Shown: one piece after another, positions 50,499 to 60,356 of the stretch
Position numbering within the stretch: the first letter of the stretch is position 1
Layout: each line of letters opens with the position of its first letter
Source of the DNA: Meira nashicola
Taxonomy: Eukaryota > Basidiomycota > Exobasidiomycetes > Exobasidiales > Brachybasidiaceae
Reading direction: 5' to 3'
Length of the DNA stretch: 64,000 nt
Assembly: GCA_001600355.1 (NCBI GenBank)
Contig: BCJU01000001.1
Coordinates: 6,820,013-6,884,012 of the forward strand
The notes under the pieces: generated by a model
What the model was told of the DNA's origin: nothing
What the model saw: the letters and a program-made list of their open reading frames with translations, nothing else
Databases searched by the model: none
Made by a program: the position numbers and the translations under genes

Positions 50499-52277
50499 AT
50501 GGGCTCCAAACCGAAAGTGCGTAATGCACGCGATCACGATCAGCATGTCGACCTATCACATATAAATCATCAATATAACAACTCTTCAACGCCATACAGA
50601 AACGAAAATGCTTTCTTTCATGACAAATTTGACAACGCACCTCAAAATTACGCATACGATGATGAAGAGGAAGAGGAGGAATTGAGATACGGTAGGGTAG
50701 CCAGAGGGGTTACTCCTGATGGATATTATGAAGATATCTATGGTCAATACGCTCAAATGGACGGAAATTTACACGATAGTACCGCCCCATACAAATCAAC
50801 AACGGCACATATACAGAATGAGGAAAAAGATCTCAATCGTAACATGTCCACCTCCAATAGGACAGACTACACCGCATCTTCATCTGCATTTGGTGGATTG
50901 TGGGGGGCAAAGAGGAATAACTCTACACACATGGCACAACGATCCAACACAGGCAAAAGCGTAAATGGAGTCAATAGGACGCGACATCAGAGAGGGATAC
51001 CTAGCACTGCCTTACTTTCTTCGCCCGCCTCCAGACGATTTGGCTGGATACCATCAACATGGCCAGCCCGTCTTTTCATTCTAATCACTTTCATAGAAGC
51101 TGCTGCTGATATCAGTATAGAAGCTGTTCTACTTTCGAGATTCAGGGAATCTCAAGGTCAATTATCAGTCAATGGAGGCAATTTGAGTGCACTACCCGTC
51201 TTTTTAATGGTTTTCGGTTTTGCACACGTTTACCAATGCTTTTTGGCAATTGATGCAACTGTGAACAGAAATACCATTTTAGTTTTTGGCTTAGTGATCT
51301 TCAATTTGGCTTTCTTGGTTTATGCATTAATTCAAATTACTGAAATTCGAGATGTTTTGGGTGATGGAGTGATTGCAGGAACTTCTCAAACGGTCCCTGT
51401 TCAAGTATTGACTGGAGCGATTCCAGTCATCATCGGAATCTCTTCACTCATCTTTGCTATTCTGGCATACTTTTTGTGGAAGGAATTCGGTTGGCAAATT
51501 TACAAGACCATTGGAGCCGATCGTAGATTGAAACGCGCACATCTACACTTCCAAATCTTCGTTTGTCTGTTGAAGTTTGACTTTTTCACCTTTATTGCCT
51601 TTTGCGTTCAATTAGTTCTTGTAGTCTTGAATCGGGATACAGCAGAATTTTGGGTAACAACTTTTGCTGCGCCGGTAACTTTGTTCCTTTTGATTTTCGC
51701 ATGGTATAGCATTCGTACGGAATTGAAATGGGGAACAGTTGGTTTTATGATCGCTTTATGGGGTGGAGCAGGATATTTTGCATACAAGCTTTTCCGAATT
51801 TGGCAAAAGCGTTTAGGACCTTATAGAGACGTATACAAAAGTTTAACGGTGTTTTCTGTATTAGCTTTGATCTTACTCTTGGCTACGTTTATGATGACGA
51901 TTCGGTGCATGTTAAACTTTGATATCGGCTTGAAAGCTGCTATGGCTCGATCGGCAGAAGAACGAAAGGCAAATAAAGGAGAAGAACTTGCTAGCAGTAA
52001 TGGCCATGAACCCGTGATCTCGTCTCCGTTCCAGTACGAATTGGACGGCAGAGGAAATCCTTTACCTAATTCAAGCAATCCCCTTCGATCGAGCGGGAAT
52101 GAGGACGAAGATGGAGGAGGATATTTCGAGCCTTACAATCAAGCAATGACATATAGTCATTCTACACATGGTCTTTTAAGTCCAATCAAAAGCCCTCAAG
52201 GTTTAACACCAGTCAAGAGCACGTCAAACTTTAACTTGGAAAGAAATCAACAAAATCATCGTCTTAGCTTGGATTGA
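50499..52277 (+). CDS. UPF0658 Golgi membrane protein
   Basis: The 592-residue protein belongs to the fungal UPF0658 family (S. pombe C1952.10c type), located in the Golgi membrane and of unknown function. Residues 1-180 are polar, with an acidic EEEEEE stretch near 60 and Arg-rich turns. Seven hydrophobic spans lie between about 190 and 470, beginning at TWPARLFILITFIEAAADISIEA, with the conserved KFDFFTFIAF block near 360 and IRTELKWGTVGFMIAL near 405. The C terminus is soluble and ends in SP-rich sequence. The seven-span topology can resemble receptors, but no receptor motif is present. It is convergent with HSP104. Confidence 0.88.
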   Translation: MGSKPKVRNARDHDQHVDLSHINHQYNNSSTPYRNENAFFHDKFDNAPQNYAYDDEEEEEELRYGRVARGVTPDGYYEDIYGQYAQMDGNLHDSTAPYKSTTAHIQNEEKDLNRNMSTSNRTDYTASSSAFGGLWGAKRNNSTHMAQRSNTGKSVNGVNRTRHQRGIPSTALLSSPASRRFGWIPSTWPARLFILITFIEAAADISIEAVLLSRFRESQGQLSVNGGNLSALPVFLMVFGFAHVYQCFLAIDATVNRNTILVFGLVIFNLAFLVYALIQITEIRDVLGDGVIAGTSQTVPVQVLTGAIPVIIGISSLIFAILAYFLWKEFGWQIYKTIGADRRLKRAHLHFQIFVCLLKFDFFTFIAFCVQLVLVVLNRDTAEFWVTTFAAPVTLFLLIFAWYSIRTELKWGTVGFMIALWGGAGYFAYKLFRIWQKRLGPYRDVYKSLTVFSVLALILLLATFMMTIRCMLNFDIGLKAAMARSAEERKANKGEELASSNGHEPVISSPFQYELDGRGNPLPNSSNPLRSSGNEDEDGGGYFEPYNQAMTYSHSTHGLLSPIKSPQGLTPVKSTSNFNLERNQQNHRLSLD

Positions 52278-52738
52278 TGCAAGATTTCAAGGGTCCTATT
52301 CAAGTCACTGTCAACATTTTTTTGTATTTTACTTCTTTCAAATCCACAAGGAAATCAACTCAATCATGGCAACTCTTTTTTTGCTGGACAATTATATACT
52401 CTCTTTTTTTTTCTCTTTGGCTTTTCGTTCATACCCGACTATAGTGCATAACGGACTTCTATCTCTTCTTTCGCATATTTTTGTTCTCACACACAGAGAC
52501 TTTCTTCAGACTTTCCATAGTGTATCCTATATCAATAACAGAATACCCTATTCTTACTGACACACATTGATTGATTGATCGAGAGAGCTTTTCTTGAATA
52601 ATGTTGAGACAGGTGCAACTACTTCTTACCCACACATACACAAAATGATGAATAAGATCACGATGATATTTGATACAACTTGTTCAACTGTATGGATATA
52701 CTATTAAATATACAAATGTTTTGAGATACAAAAATTCT
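52278..52738. other. convergent 3' region
   Basis: This 461-base AT-rich spacer lies between the stops of the UPF0658 gene and HSP104. It has poly-T tracts suited to mRNA ends and no other element. Confidence 0.45.
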
Positions 52739-55534
52739 TTAATCGAGAGGCTCTTCGACGATATAGGCTTCATCATCGTCATCTTCAGACATTTCAACAT
52801 CTTCTTCTTGATCACGAGGAAGATCATGATTCTTTTGAACGATTGGACGATTGTTGATAGGGTCAAAGACGATGTTTACCTTTTCACCATCCAAGACTTC
52901 TCCGCGTAAGAGAAGGATTGATAATGGACTTAAGATGTATTGATTGATAGCACGCATCAATGGACGAGCACCAAGACTTGGCGAATAACCAACGCTTGCC
53001 AAGAATTCCTTTGCTTCGTTCGAAACGTTGAAACGGAGATTTTTACCGTTCTTCCTAGACCTTTCTTCGATTTCGCGAATACGTAGATCAATAATCGAAC
53101 GAACATTATCACGGGTCAAACGACGGAAGATGACAGTTGCAGAGATACGATTGCGGAATTCAGGTGGCATTGCTCCTGAAACTGTTCCTTCGATCAATGA
53201 ACGTGTGGAATCAGACAATTCTTCACCTTCTTCGGCATCATTAATGAATTGTGAGCCTAAATTGGAAGTGAAGATAATTATTGATTGACTGAAATCGATC
53301 AAGCGTCCTTGACCATCAGTTGCGCGACCGTCATCCAAGATTTGCAACCAGGCCGTTAAATATGTTTGAGGATGTCCTTTTTCGATTTCGTCCACCAAGA
53401 TAATACTGTACGGACGTTGACGAACTGCTTCCAATGCTCCTGGCTCACCATGTCCGACATAACCAGGAGGAGATCCGAATAAACGGCTAACAGAGTGTTT
53501 TTCGCTATATTCACTTGAATCAATTCGTACCAATGCTTTCTCATCGTTGAACAAGAGTTTGGCTAACGTTTTCGCGCACAAAGTCTTACCGCTACCGCTT
53601 GATCCTAAGAATAAGAATGAGGCAGGCTGATTGGGATTTTGCAGTCCAGCACGACTCATTTGAATTGCATTGGCAATCGCTTGAACGGCTTCAGGTTGTC
53701 CAACGATTTCTTTGCTGAGCAATTTAGGTAGTTTGAGAATACGTTGTTTCTCACTCTCTAACATGCTCTTGACTGGAACTCCTGTCCAACGAGCCACAAC
53801 TGTTGCAACAACTTCAGGTGTGACTGTCGTGTTTGCATCTACTTCTCCTTTTTCTGCTTTGCGTCTTTCTTCTTCTTCTAATTGCTTGATGCGGGCTTCC
53901 AAATCAGGAATGGCGTAATAGCGCAAATCTGCAGATGTTTGAACGTCATATCGTCTCTCTGCGGCATCAGCTTTACTTCGAACATCCTCTAATCGTCTAC
54001 GTGCATTTGCCAATTCATCGTGCTTGCTTTTTTCGGCTTCATGCTCAGCCATCTTGGGTCCAAGTTCATCTTCCAACGTTGCCAATTCGCGTTTGGTCGC
54101 TTCTAAAGATTCTTTGCTTGCTTTGTCTTTTTCACGTTCTAAAGCGTGAATAGCAACTTCTAGTTGCATTTTGTGTCTTTGAAGTTTGTCCAACTCTTCC
54201 GGAAGAGTGTCCCTGTTTGTTGCAACTTCCGCACATGCTTCATCAATCAAATCTAAAGCACTATCGGGAGCGTGTCTGTAAGGCAAATAACGTTTTGCCA
54301 ATTGAACAGCAGACACCAAACTTGAATCGAGAATACGAACACCAGCATGGATTTCATACTTTTCACGTACACCTCGCAAGATTGCCAAAGTAGCTTGTTC
54401 ATCAGGTTCGTTGACAAACACACTTTGAAATCTTCGATCCAAAGCAGCATCCTTTTCGATCGCAGTCTTGTACTCGCGTAACGTTGTTGCACCAATAACC
54501 TTGATCTTTCCACGTGCTAAAGCTGGTTTGAATAGATTAGCAGCATCCATTCCAGATGAACCGCCACCTGAAACGATTAAATGCATTTCATCGATGAACA
54601 AGATAACAATTGTTCCATCATCGGCTGCTTTTTCCAATTCATTAATCACGGACTTGACACGTTCTTCGTATTCTCCCTTGTATGATGCACCTGCCATCAA
54701 AGCACCTAAATCGAGTGACAAAAGACGTCCAAGAAGACTTGGAGGACAATCTCTCTCGATAATTCTTTGTGCCAATCCTTCGGCGATGGCTGTCTTTCCT
54801 ACACCTGCTTCACCAACTAAGCAAGCACAATTCTTTCGTCTTCTTGACAAAACTCGGATCACACGTCGGATTTCCGCATCTCTTCCGATGACTGGATCCA
54901 ACTTTCCTTCTGCAGCCATATCTGTTAAATCGATGCAGTACTTTTGTAGAGCTTCGAAACCTGCTTCTGCACTCTTGCTATCGATTCTTCTTTGACCACG
55001 AGATTGGAGGATAGCAGTCTTGAGTAGTTGATCGTTCGCTAAACCGGCTTGCTGGAGGAGTGGTTTGACACTGGCATCTTCCATAAGTGCCAAAAGTAAA
55101 TGATCTTGAGCGATGTATGCATCATGTTGTGATGTTTTGAGATCTTCTGCTTTCTTCAACAATTTGATTGCGGCAGAAGAGAGGCTCACCTCATCAGGAG
55201 CTGGACTTTGAGAGGGTATTTTGCGTAAAGCTTCACGTAAAGAGTTTTCCAATTTGAATCCATCTGTGCCTGCTTTACTCAAAACGCTCTTGAATAATGA
55301 TTGATTGCCAGCAGCACGTTGAGGAGTGGCTGGAGTTCCAGGTCTGGATGGTGTTGATCCTCCTGGAATAGAACCTTGTTGATTTTGTAAATTTGCAGAA
55401 TCTTCAGTGAGCAATGCTAAAGCGATATGAGTTGGATATAAATTCGCATGAGCATAATCTTTGGCTAATTGAAGAGCATTTGATAGAGCCTGTTGAGCTC
55501 TATCAGTCAATTCGAAACCTGAACGAGCAGACAT
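52739..55534 (-). CDS. HSP104: Hsp104/ClpB-type disaggregase
   Basis: The 931-residue AAA+ protein forms hexamers that thread aggregated proteins through a central pore with Hsp70/Hsp40 help, giving thermotolerance and prion handling. A Clp N domain (1-170) is interrupted by a Gly/Pro-rich insert at about 55-80. The first ATPase module has Walker A GEAGVGKT (241-248) and Walker B LFIDEMHL (about 311-318). A coiled M domain (about 440-560) follows. The second module has Walker A GSSGSGKT (644-651), then sensor motifs and the C-terminal ClpB domain. The end is acidic (EDDDDEAYIVEEPLD), comparable to the acidic Hsp104 tail that binds TPR co-chaperones. Cytosolic, without an organelle targeting peptide, so Hsp104 rather than mitochondrial Hsp78. 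Confidence 0.96.
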   Translation of the reverse strand: MSARSGFELTDRAQQALSNALQLAKDYAHANLYPTHIALALLTEDSANLQNQQGSIPGGSTPSRPGTPATPQRAAGNQSLFKSVLSKAGTDGFKLENSLREALRKIPSQSPAPDEVSLSSAAIKLLKKAEDLKTSQHDAYIAQDHLLLALMEDASVKPLLQQAGLANDQLLKTAILQSRGQRRIDSKSAEAGFEALQKYCIDLTDMAAEGKLDPVIGRDAEIRRVIRVLSRRRKNCACLVGEAGVGKTAIAEGLAQRIIERDCPPSLLGRLLSLDLGALMAGASYKGEYEERVKSVINELEKAADDGTIVILFIDEMHLIVSGGGSSGMDAANLFKPALARGKIKVIGATTLREYKTAIEKDAALDRRFQSVFVNEPDEQATLAILRGVREKYEIHAGVRILDSSLVSAVQLAKRYLPYRHAPDSALDLIDEACAEVATNRDTLPEELDKLQRHKMQLEVAIHALEREKDKASKESLEATKRELATLEDELGPKMAEHEAEKSKHDELANARRRLEDVRSKADAAERRYDVQTSADLRYYAIPDLEARIKQLEEEERRKAEKGEVDANTTVTPEVVATVVARWTGVPVKSMLESEKQRILKLPKLLSKEIVGQPEAVQAIANAIQMSRAGLQNPNQPASFLFLGSSGSGKTLCAKTLAKLLFNDEKALVRIDSSEYSEKHSVSRLFGSPPGYVGHGEPGALEAVRQRPYSIILVDEIEKGHPQTYLTAWLQILDDGRATDGQGRLIDFSQSIIIFTSNLGSQFINDAEEGEELSDSTRSLIEGTVSGAMPPEFRNRISATVIFRRLTRDNVRSIIDLRIREIEERSRKNGKNLRFNVSNEAKEFLASVGYSPSLGARPLMRAINQYILSPLSILLLRGEVLDGEKVNIVFDPINNRPIVQKNHDLPRDQEEDVEMSEDDDDEAYIVEEPLD

Positions 55535-56264
55535 GTTACTGTCGTGTAAAGGCAGTTTATACGAATGTAACTTTGGGTATATGTGGTTGTAATAAAAAAG
55601 TGATGGTGGGAAGAAAAGTGAAACAATTTCGATTTGTGAATATAAGTACTTTCTTCCTTCTCAAAAATGTCAATGCAATCAGCTTTTGCATGCAGGCACG
55701 AGGCACTTGTAGAAGCATCAAGTGCGCACTGGATCAGTGTGGAACCTGCTAGAACAATCTTCATTTAGTCTATATAGCTTAATTAAATATACGGACGTGG
55801 AGCGAAAGACACGTATTATGTAAGCCAAACCTCGGTGCCTTTCATCTTCGCGTCTTTTTTAATTTTTATCTTTTGTTCAGCGTTTTAATGCATTTTTGCT
55901 TAGGGGTTGCTTGCAGATGAACGAAATAGGGGTCGAAGGCCTAAGAGTAGGGCGGATAAGCTCGAATGCATGTATAGATTTGTTTGTGTGTGTGTGTTAC
56001 TTTTTACACTAAAAGAAGTAAAAGAACAACACTCTCTTGTGGAATGAAGTAGCAAGGCCTTCTAGAACCAGTTCATGCAGATCATATAGTCATATGTAGC
56101 ATGCAAATGGGTCGAGGGGATCGTGCGATCAGACATTTACAACTAATGAAACCTTAAACCAAACATCCACCGCCCATACAAAAACATTCTTGATTCGAAT
56201 CAACGAAATGTTTTAAGATCGCAACACTTTTTTCAACAGGCGGCAGATTGGCAACCGCATAAAT
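55535..56264. other. divergent HSP104/MscS promoter region
   Basis: The 730-base region serves two divergent genes. It holds a (TG)n tract near 55984-55997, two GAA units 10 bases apart near 55742-55754, and the heat-shock-like palindrome at 56060-56067. Confidence 0.45.
56060..56067. promoter_or_regulatory. candidate heat-shock element
   Basis: TTCTAGAA is the TTCnnGAA core of an Hsf1 site, with another TTC four bases on. It lies 526 bases upstream of HSP104 and about 200 bases upstream of the MscS channel. Spacing of the third unit is not ideal, so the call is tentative. Confidence 0.3.
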
Positions 56265-59200
56265 ATGCCACCAAGACCAATCAGTAGTCCCTCAATGGGA
56301 GTTCGTTCTCTTTCTCCATCATCTTGGGACGATCAACAGAATACGATGGTCTCATCTGCCGTTCAACAGTGGGAACGCAGAAATTCCCGTGATGGACAAG
56401 CTTCTCCGAGTAATTCACAAGCAACGAGCAACAATAGACACGCAAGTCATGCTGTTTCAAGACCTTCCTATCCACCTCCTGCTCCATCTTCCGGCGCTGG
56501 AGTTCGAAGATATAGTGCCCCTTTTGGACAAGAAGCATTACGGGATCCACTCCAACAAAGTATTTCACAACCCATCACTACTTATTCTACGCATATACCC
56601 TCGCCATATATTGAACAAGAGAGCAGTCCTGATCCTTACACATATGGGTATACAGAAAGACATGTGGATGAAGATGAAGAGGTGTATGAGCCATTGAAGC
56701 AATCATATGAGAGAGCAGACAACATTACAATACCTGTATTTTCTCCTTCTTCTTCGAACATGAAACGAGGAAATAGCGATCATATCGAGAAGAAGAATAT
56801 TTTTCGATCCCAACATAGTACTCGGGAGAGGAATGAAAATGGGCTATACACTGAAATACCACCACAAAACGTCTATGTTGGCGGAGAATCAGCAATGAAC
56901 CCAAAACAAATCTCTGGACGCTCTATAGGAAGCAGATTCACCTTACCATCATGGATGACCAGCAAGATCACTGTAAAGGAAGTCTATCGACAATTGATTT
57001 GGTTGCTGGCTGGAATTGCTCTATTGTGGATACCGGGATTAGTGGCAATACTATGTTATGGTGCTCTGAATTTTCCCTTGTATGCATATCCTACTGTGTT
57101 TGGTGTAGGATTGTTTTGGTGGAGCGTTTGGCTTTCGTCTGCTTGGGCTGGAATTTGGATTTGCTGGCTTGCATCTTACATTGCACCAATTACGTTGAGA
57201 ATATCTTTAGGTATACTCGCAATCAATTTCAAACGACAAATCACTTACTTGGAAGTGCTGCAAAAGTATGTTGCAACTTTGCTATGGTCAGTCTTGATTT
57301 GGATCACTTACCTCACAATCGTTTGGATGCACTTTCCTGGATATCAAGGAATAGATTCCAGCTTATTGGACCCACTTTCAGCCGGAAACTCAACCATGAA
57401 AAGTGGATCTGGAAATTCTACAGCTTCGTCCAACAGTACATCCTCCTCTTCTTCGTCCTCTGATTCGATCTTGAACTCATTATGGGGAACAGGGTCTACT
57501 TCAACCGCTCATACGGCAGCGTTACAAGCTGAAGCTGAATTGTCCAATTATTCAAGTAATGCCAATTGGCTGATCACCTTCAGTCGATTCTTTTTCGGTT
57601 TAGCAATCTGTTGTGCTTTACTTTTAGCACAAAAATTATGCATTCAAAGTATCGCAAATAGCTTTCATGAAGTGACTTATAGCGATAGAATTCGATTGGC
57701 AAAATATCATACGAGCGTTTTGGTAACGTTGTATTCGCATGCTAAACGTATCAAATTTGGTACTAATGGAAGTTTATTGGCCGAACATGGAAAAGCAGTC
57801 ATTTCTTACACAAGCCCCCTATCTTCAACAAATGCAAGGGAGGAGTATCAACCTCCAACAAAGGAAGGACAACTACTCCGAACAGGCAACAAGATCGATT
57901 GGGCACATTTTCGAAACACTCTAAGTTTAGGAGGTAAAAAAGTTCCATCTATTATAAATTTGACTGCCAAAGTTCAAGATATTGGTTCACCTCCGATTGC
58001 ATTCGCTAATCCTTTTTCTCCTGAAGCAATCGTTGAGACGTCCTTAGAGAGTAGTGATGAAACAAAGAAGCTGGCAAGAAGAGTATTTGATGCTTATTCT
58101 GTACCTATGACAGCTTCGGACGATCACATGAAGAATGGGAATAGCAAAGGTCACAAGCATGATAATGGAGATGACGATGGAGTAAATCCACTCTCGCGTA
58201 AAATTGTTACACTTGCTTCGATAGAGACAGCTTTCAAGTCAAAAAAGGATGCCGTACGTGCATATGCTGTATTGGATCGAGATGGAAATGGTGATTGTAC
58301 ATGGGAAGAGATTTTATCAGTTTGCTTGGAAATTCATCGAGAACGAATGTGCTTACTTGCTTCCATGCATGACGTTGATGCAGCAGTTGCAAAATTAGAT
58401 CAAATCTTACGTGGAGTTTGGATAACGATGTCATGTGTTATTGTTGCAGCCCTTCTGAGTGTTCGATTTTCAACTCTCATTGCATCTCTTGGAACGATTT
58501 TGCTTGGTCTTTCATGGTTAATTAGCTCGACAGCTCAAGAATCATTAGCTTCGATCGTGTGGGTATTTTGCAAGCATCCAATCGATGTGGGCGATGTTGT
58601 CGTGGTTCCGGGATTGTTATCCGTAGCTTCTTCAACAGTTACAAAAGATACAATCGCTGCTTTACAAGGTTATACGGATGGCGATACGTTTGAAGTAGAA
58701 GAAGTGCAATTGATGTCAACAGTGCTTAAAACAACAACGACGAACAAGCATGTACAAGTGTCAAATTATGTACTATCACAAAAACCATTGGTAAATTTGC
58801 GCAGAAGTGGACCAATTGAAGAACCATTCACGTTGAGTGTAGGGTATGACACTCCTTTGGAATCAATTGAAGCTTTGAGAGAAGGTATGTGTTCTTGGTT
58901 GACAAGTCAAGGGAGAGACTTTCGTCCAGGTTTGGACGTCGCTCTTGAAGGTTTAGATGATCAAACACAATTGAAAATCGTTCTCACGATTCGCTACAAG
59001 TCAAATTGGCAAGATTCAAGATTACGTATGCAGAGACGTAATAGATGGATTTCAGCTTTGAAGCAACTGTTGAAAAAATACGAAATTTATGGCCCAGGTC
59101 ATATTCTTGCAAAGAATACAATTATCGGTGATAATTCTTCTCGAAAGATTACTACTTCAGAGCCAATCAAATCATTTCAATTGATGGACAAAGGTGAAGA

Positions 59201-59573
59201 TGTCTTATTGGATGGCAAGGATGAATTTGAGCTATTTGGTAAAAGAGGGATGCAAACCTTACATTCTCATCACACAGAAACACCCATGAGCGGTACAATT
59301 ACTGTGGGAAAAGACGAAAAGCTTGATGAAGGGTTTGATGCGGCACAGAATGCACGTTCTCGATTGAATGAAGCAATTCCTCCAACTAAATCATTAGCTG
59401 AAGGTGATTCACGCACGAGCATGTATGCTCAACATAGCTCAAGTACAACTCAACTCGATGCAGTCAACGTACAAGGCTGGCATACAAATGAAGATGAACT
59501 TTATCGTCGACAAGAGGAGGAACAGAAACGAACGCGAGCATCACATCGGGATCTGGAAATGGGTGAAAAGTGA
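56265..59573 (+). CDS. EF-hand MscS-type mechanosensitive channel (Msy1/Msy2-like)
   Basis: The 1102-residue protein is a fungal MscS channel of the S. pombe Msy1/Msy2 type, placed in the endoplasmic reticulum and used to control calcium and volume during hypo-osmotic shock. Residues 1-230 are disordered. Several membrane spans lie at about 245-360 and 435-460. An EF-hand calcium loop (DRDGNGDCTWEE) is at about 670-681. The MscS pore helix region (ASLGTILLGLSWLISSTAQESL) is at about 740-762, followed by the beta domain with FCKHPIDVGDVVVVPG. The C-terminal tail is polar. Domain order is exactly that of the family. It shares a divergent promoter region with HSP104. Confidence 0.94.
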   Translation: MPPRPISSPSMGVRSLSPSSWDDQQNTMVSSAVQQWERRNSRDGQASPSNSQATSNNRHASHAVSRPSYPPPAPSSGAGVRRYSAPFGQEALRDPLQQSISQPITTYSTHIPSPYIEQESSPDPYTYGYTERHVDEDEEVYEPLKQSYERADNITIPVFSPSSSNMKRGNSDHIEKKNIFRSQHSTRERNENGLYTEIPPQNVYVGGESAMNPKQISGRSIGSRFTLPSWMTSKITVKEVYRQLIWLLAGIALLWIPGLVAILCYGALNFPLYAYPTVFGVGLFWWSVWLSSAWAGIWICWLASYIAPITLRISLGILAINFKRQITYLEVLQKYVATLLWSVLIWITYLTIVWMHFPGYQGIDSSLLDPLSAGNSTMKSGSGNSTASSNSTSSSSSSSDSILNSLWGTGSTSTAHTAALQAEAELSNYSSNANWLITFSRFFFGLAICCALLLAQKLCIQSIANSFHEVTYSDRIRLAKYHTSVLVTLYSHAKRIKFGTNGSLLAEHGKAVISYTSPLSSTNAREEYQPPTKEGQLLRTGNKIDWAHFRNTLSLGGKKVPSIINLTAKVQDIGSPPIAFANPFSPEAIVETSLESSDETKKLARRVFDAYSVPMTASDDHMKNGNSKGHKHDNGDDDGVNPLSRKIVTLASIETAFKSKKDAVRAYAVLDRDGNGDCTWEEILSVCLEIHRERMCLLASMHDVDAAVAKLDQILRGVWITMSCVIVAALLSVRFSTLIASLGTILLGLSWLISSTAQESLASIVWVFCKHPIDVGDVVVVPGLLSVASSTVTKDTIAALQGYTDGDTFEVEEVQLMSTVLKTTTTNKHVQVSNYVLSQKPLVNLRRSGPIEEPFTLSVGYDTPLESIEALREGMCSWLTSQGRDFRPGLDVALEGLDDQTQLKIVLTIRYKSNWQDSRLRMQRRNRWISALKQLLKKYEIYGPGHILAKNTIIGDNSSRKITTSEPIKSFQLMDKGEDVLLDGKDEFELFGKRGMQTLHSHHTETPMSGTITVGKDEKLDEGFDAAQNARSRLNEAIPPTKSLAEGDSRTSMYAQHSSSTTQLDAVNVQGWHTNEDELYRRQEEEQKRTRASHRDLEMGEK

Positions 59574-59859
59574 CTCATCAATCAAAGCAAAAAGACTGCT
59601 ACGACAACACTTATGGATCACTTGTACTTTTATAGAGAACACAATCATATGAATTTGAGTGGAAAAAGGTTGAGGAGGAGAATGATATGTAGATTGGTAG
59701 TGAAATTATAATTCTTGAATACACGAAAATCATCATCGAAGCATTTGTGCAATTTATAGTAGTCAAGTCGAAGCAGACAGAATCTTCAAAGCAGAAGAAA
59801 GATGTTAATGACGTACATATTTGATATGACTTTAGGCTCTAAGCTTATATTTTTCCCCT

Positions 59860-60098
59860 TCATTCGTCTCGACAACGATTCATTTCAGTACATGGACGCC
59901 CTGTGTAGGCGTAGCGTCGCTCGTTCAAGCTGTTGGAAAGAGTAAGGAACATCATCGTTAGTCGCCTTGCTGTTAAAAACACAGAATGACTTCGATATTC
60001 GAGCATTCTTTTACTCACCCTTTTTCGATGGGTTGGCACGTTGTCAAAGTGACAAACATGAACGTGAATAAGATCAAAGCGGCTAATTTGGCTGTCAT
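59860..60098 (-). CDS. small secreted peptide precursor, two exons
   Basis: This tiny hidden gene encodes 49 residues. Exon 1 (60098-60019) encodes a signal peptide with a hydrophobic core at 5-18, then Thr/Cys and the likely cut near residue 21. Exon 2 (59929-59860) encodes the rest. The 89-base intron (60018-59930) has donor GTGAGT, a CTAAC branch site about 30 bases before the acceptor and CCAACAG; a nearer AACAG lies before the branch site and is unlikely. A TATA box sits 55 bases upstream. The mature part has a dibasic ERR at 30-32, so a 17-residue peptide with Cys40 and Cys46 could be released by a Kex2-type protease. I recognise no family. Role unknown; hormone-like, effector or antimicrobial use is speculation. 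Confidence 0.6.
59930..60018 (-). other. intron in the small secreted-peptide gene
   Basis: Donor GTGAGT, branch CTAAC and acceptor CCAACAG are all canonical, and splicing keeps the reading frame. Confidence 0.7.
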
Positions 60099-60152
60099 TG
60101 TTGTAGAATAAAGATGTGGAAATGAATACCGTTGAAAATTTCTCGAATCTAT

Positions 60153-60160
60153 CTTTTATA
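60153..60160 (-). promoter_or_regulatory. TATA box of the 49-residue peptide gene
   Basis: TATAAAAG on the minus strand is 55 bases upstream of the ATG at 60098. It supports this small gene being real. Confidence 0.5.
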
Positions 60161-60356
60161 GCCTTGCGAGCAAGACATAAAATGGTTACTATTTCTAGGA
60201 GCAGTTGCAGGAGGTGAAGAATGTTATATTAATTCTTCCTCCTTATCCTTATTATGCCCCCTTTCCCATCCTGCTTTTCACTTTTTCCCTTCATTGCACA
60301 TACATCCCCGAAGAAAAAAACATGCAATTTGATTACCTCTATTTAACAGTACAAAT

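Noticed and set aside
54468..54995. 175-codon plus-strand frame opposite HSP104
   Set aside because: Antisense shadow of the first ATPase module.
59940..59975. Nearer acceptor (AACAG) in the 49-residue peptide gene
   Set aside because: It lies upstream of the CTAAC branch site, so splicing there is unlikely, and its product loses both C-terminal cysteines.
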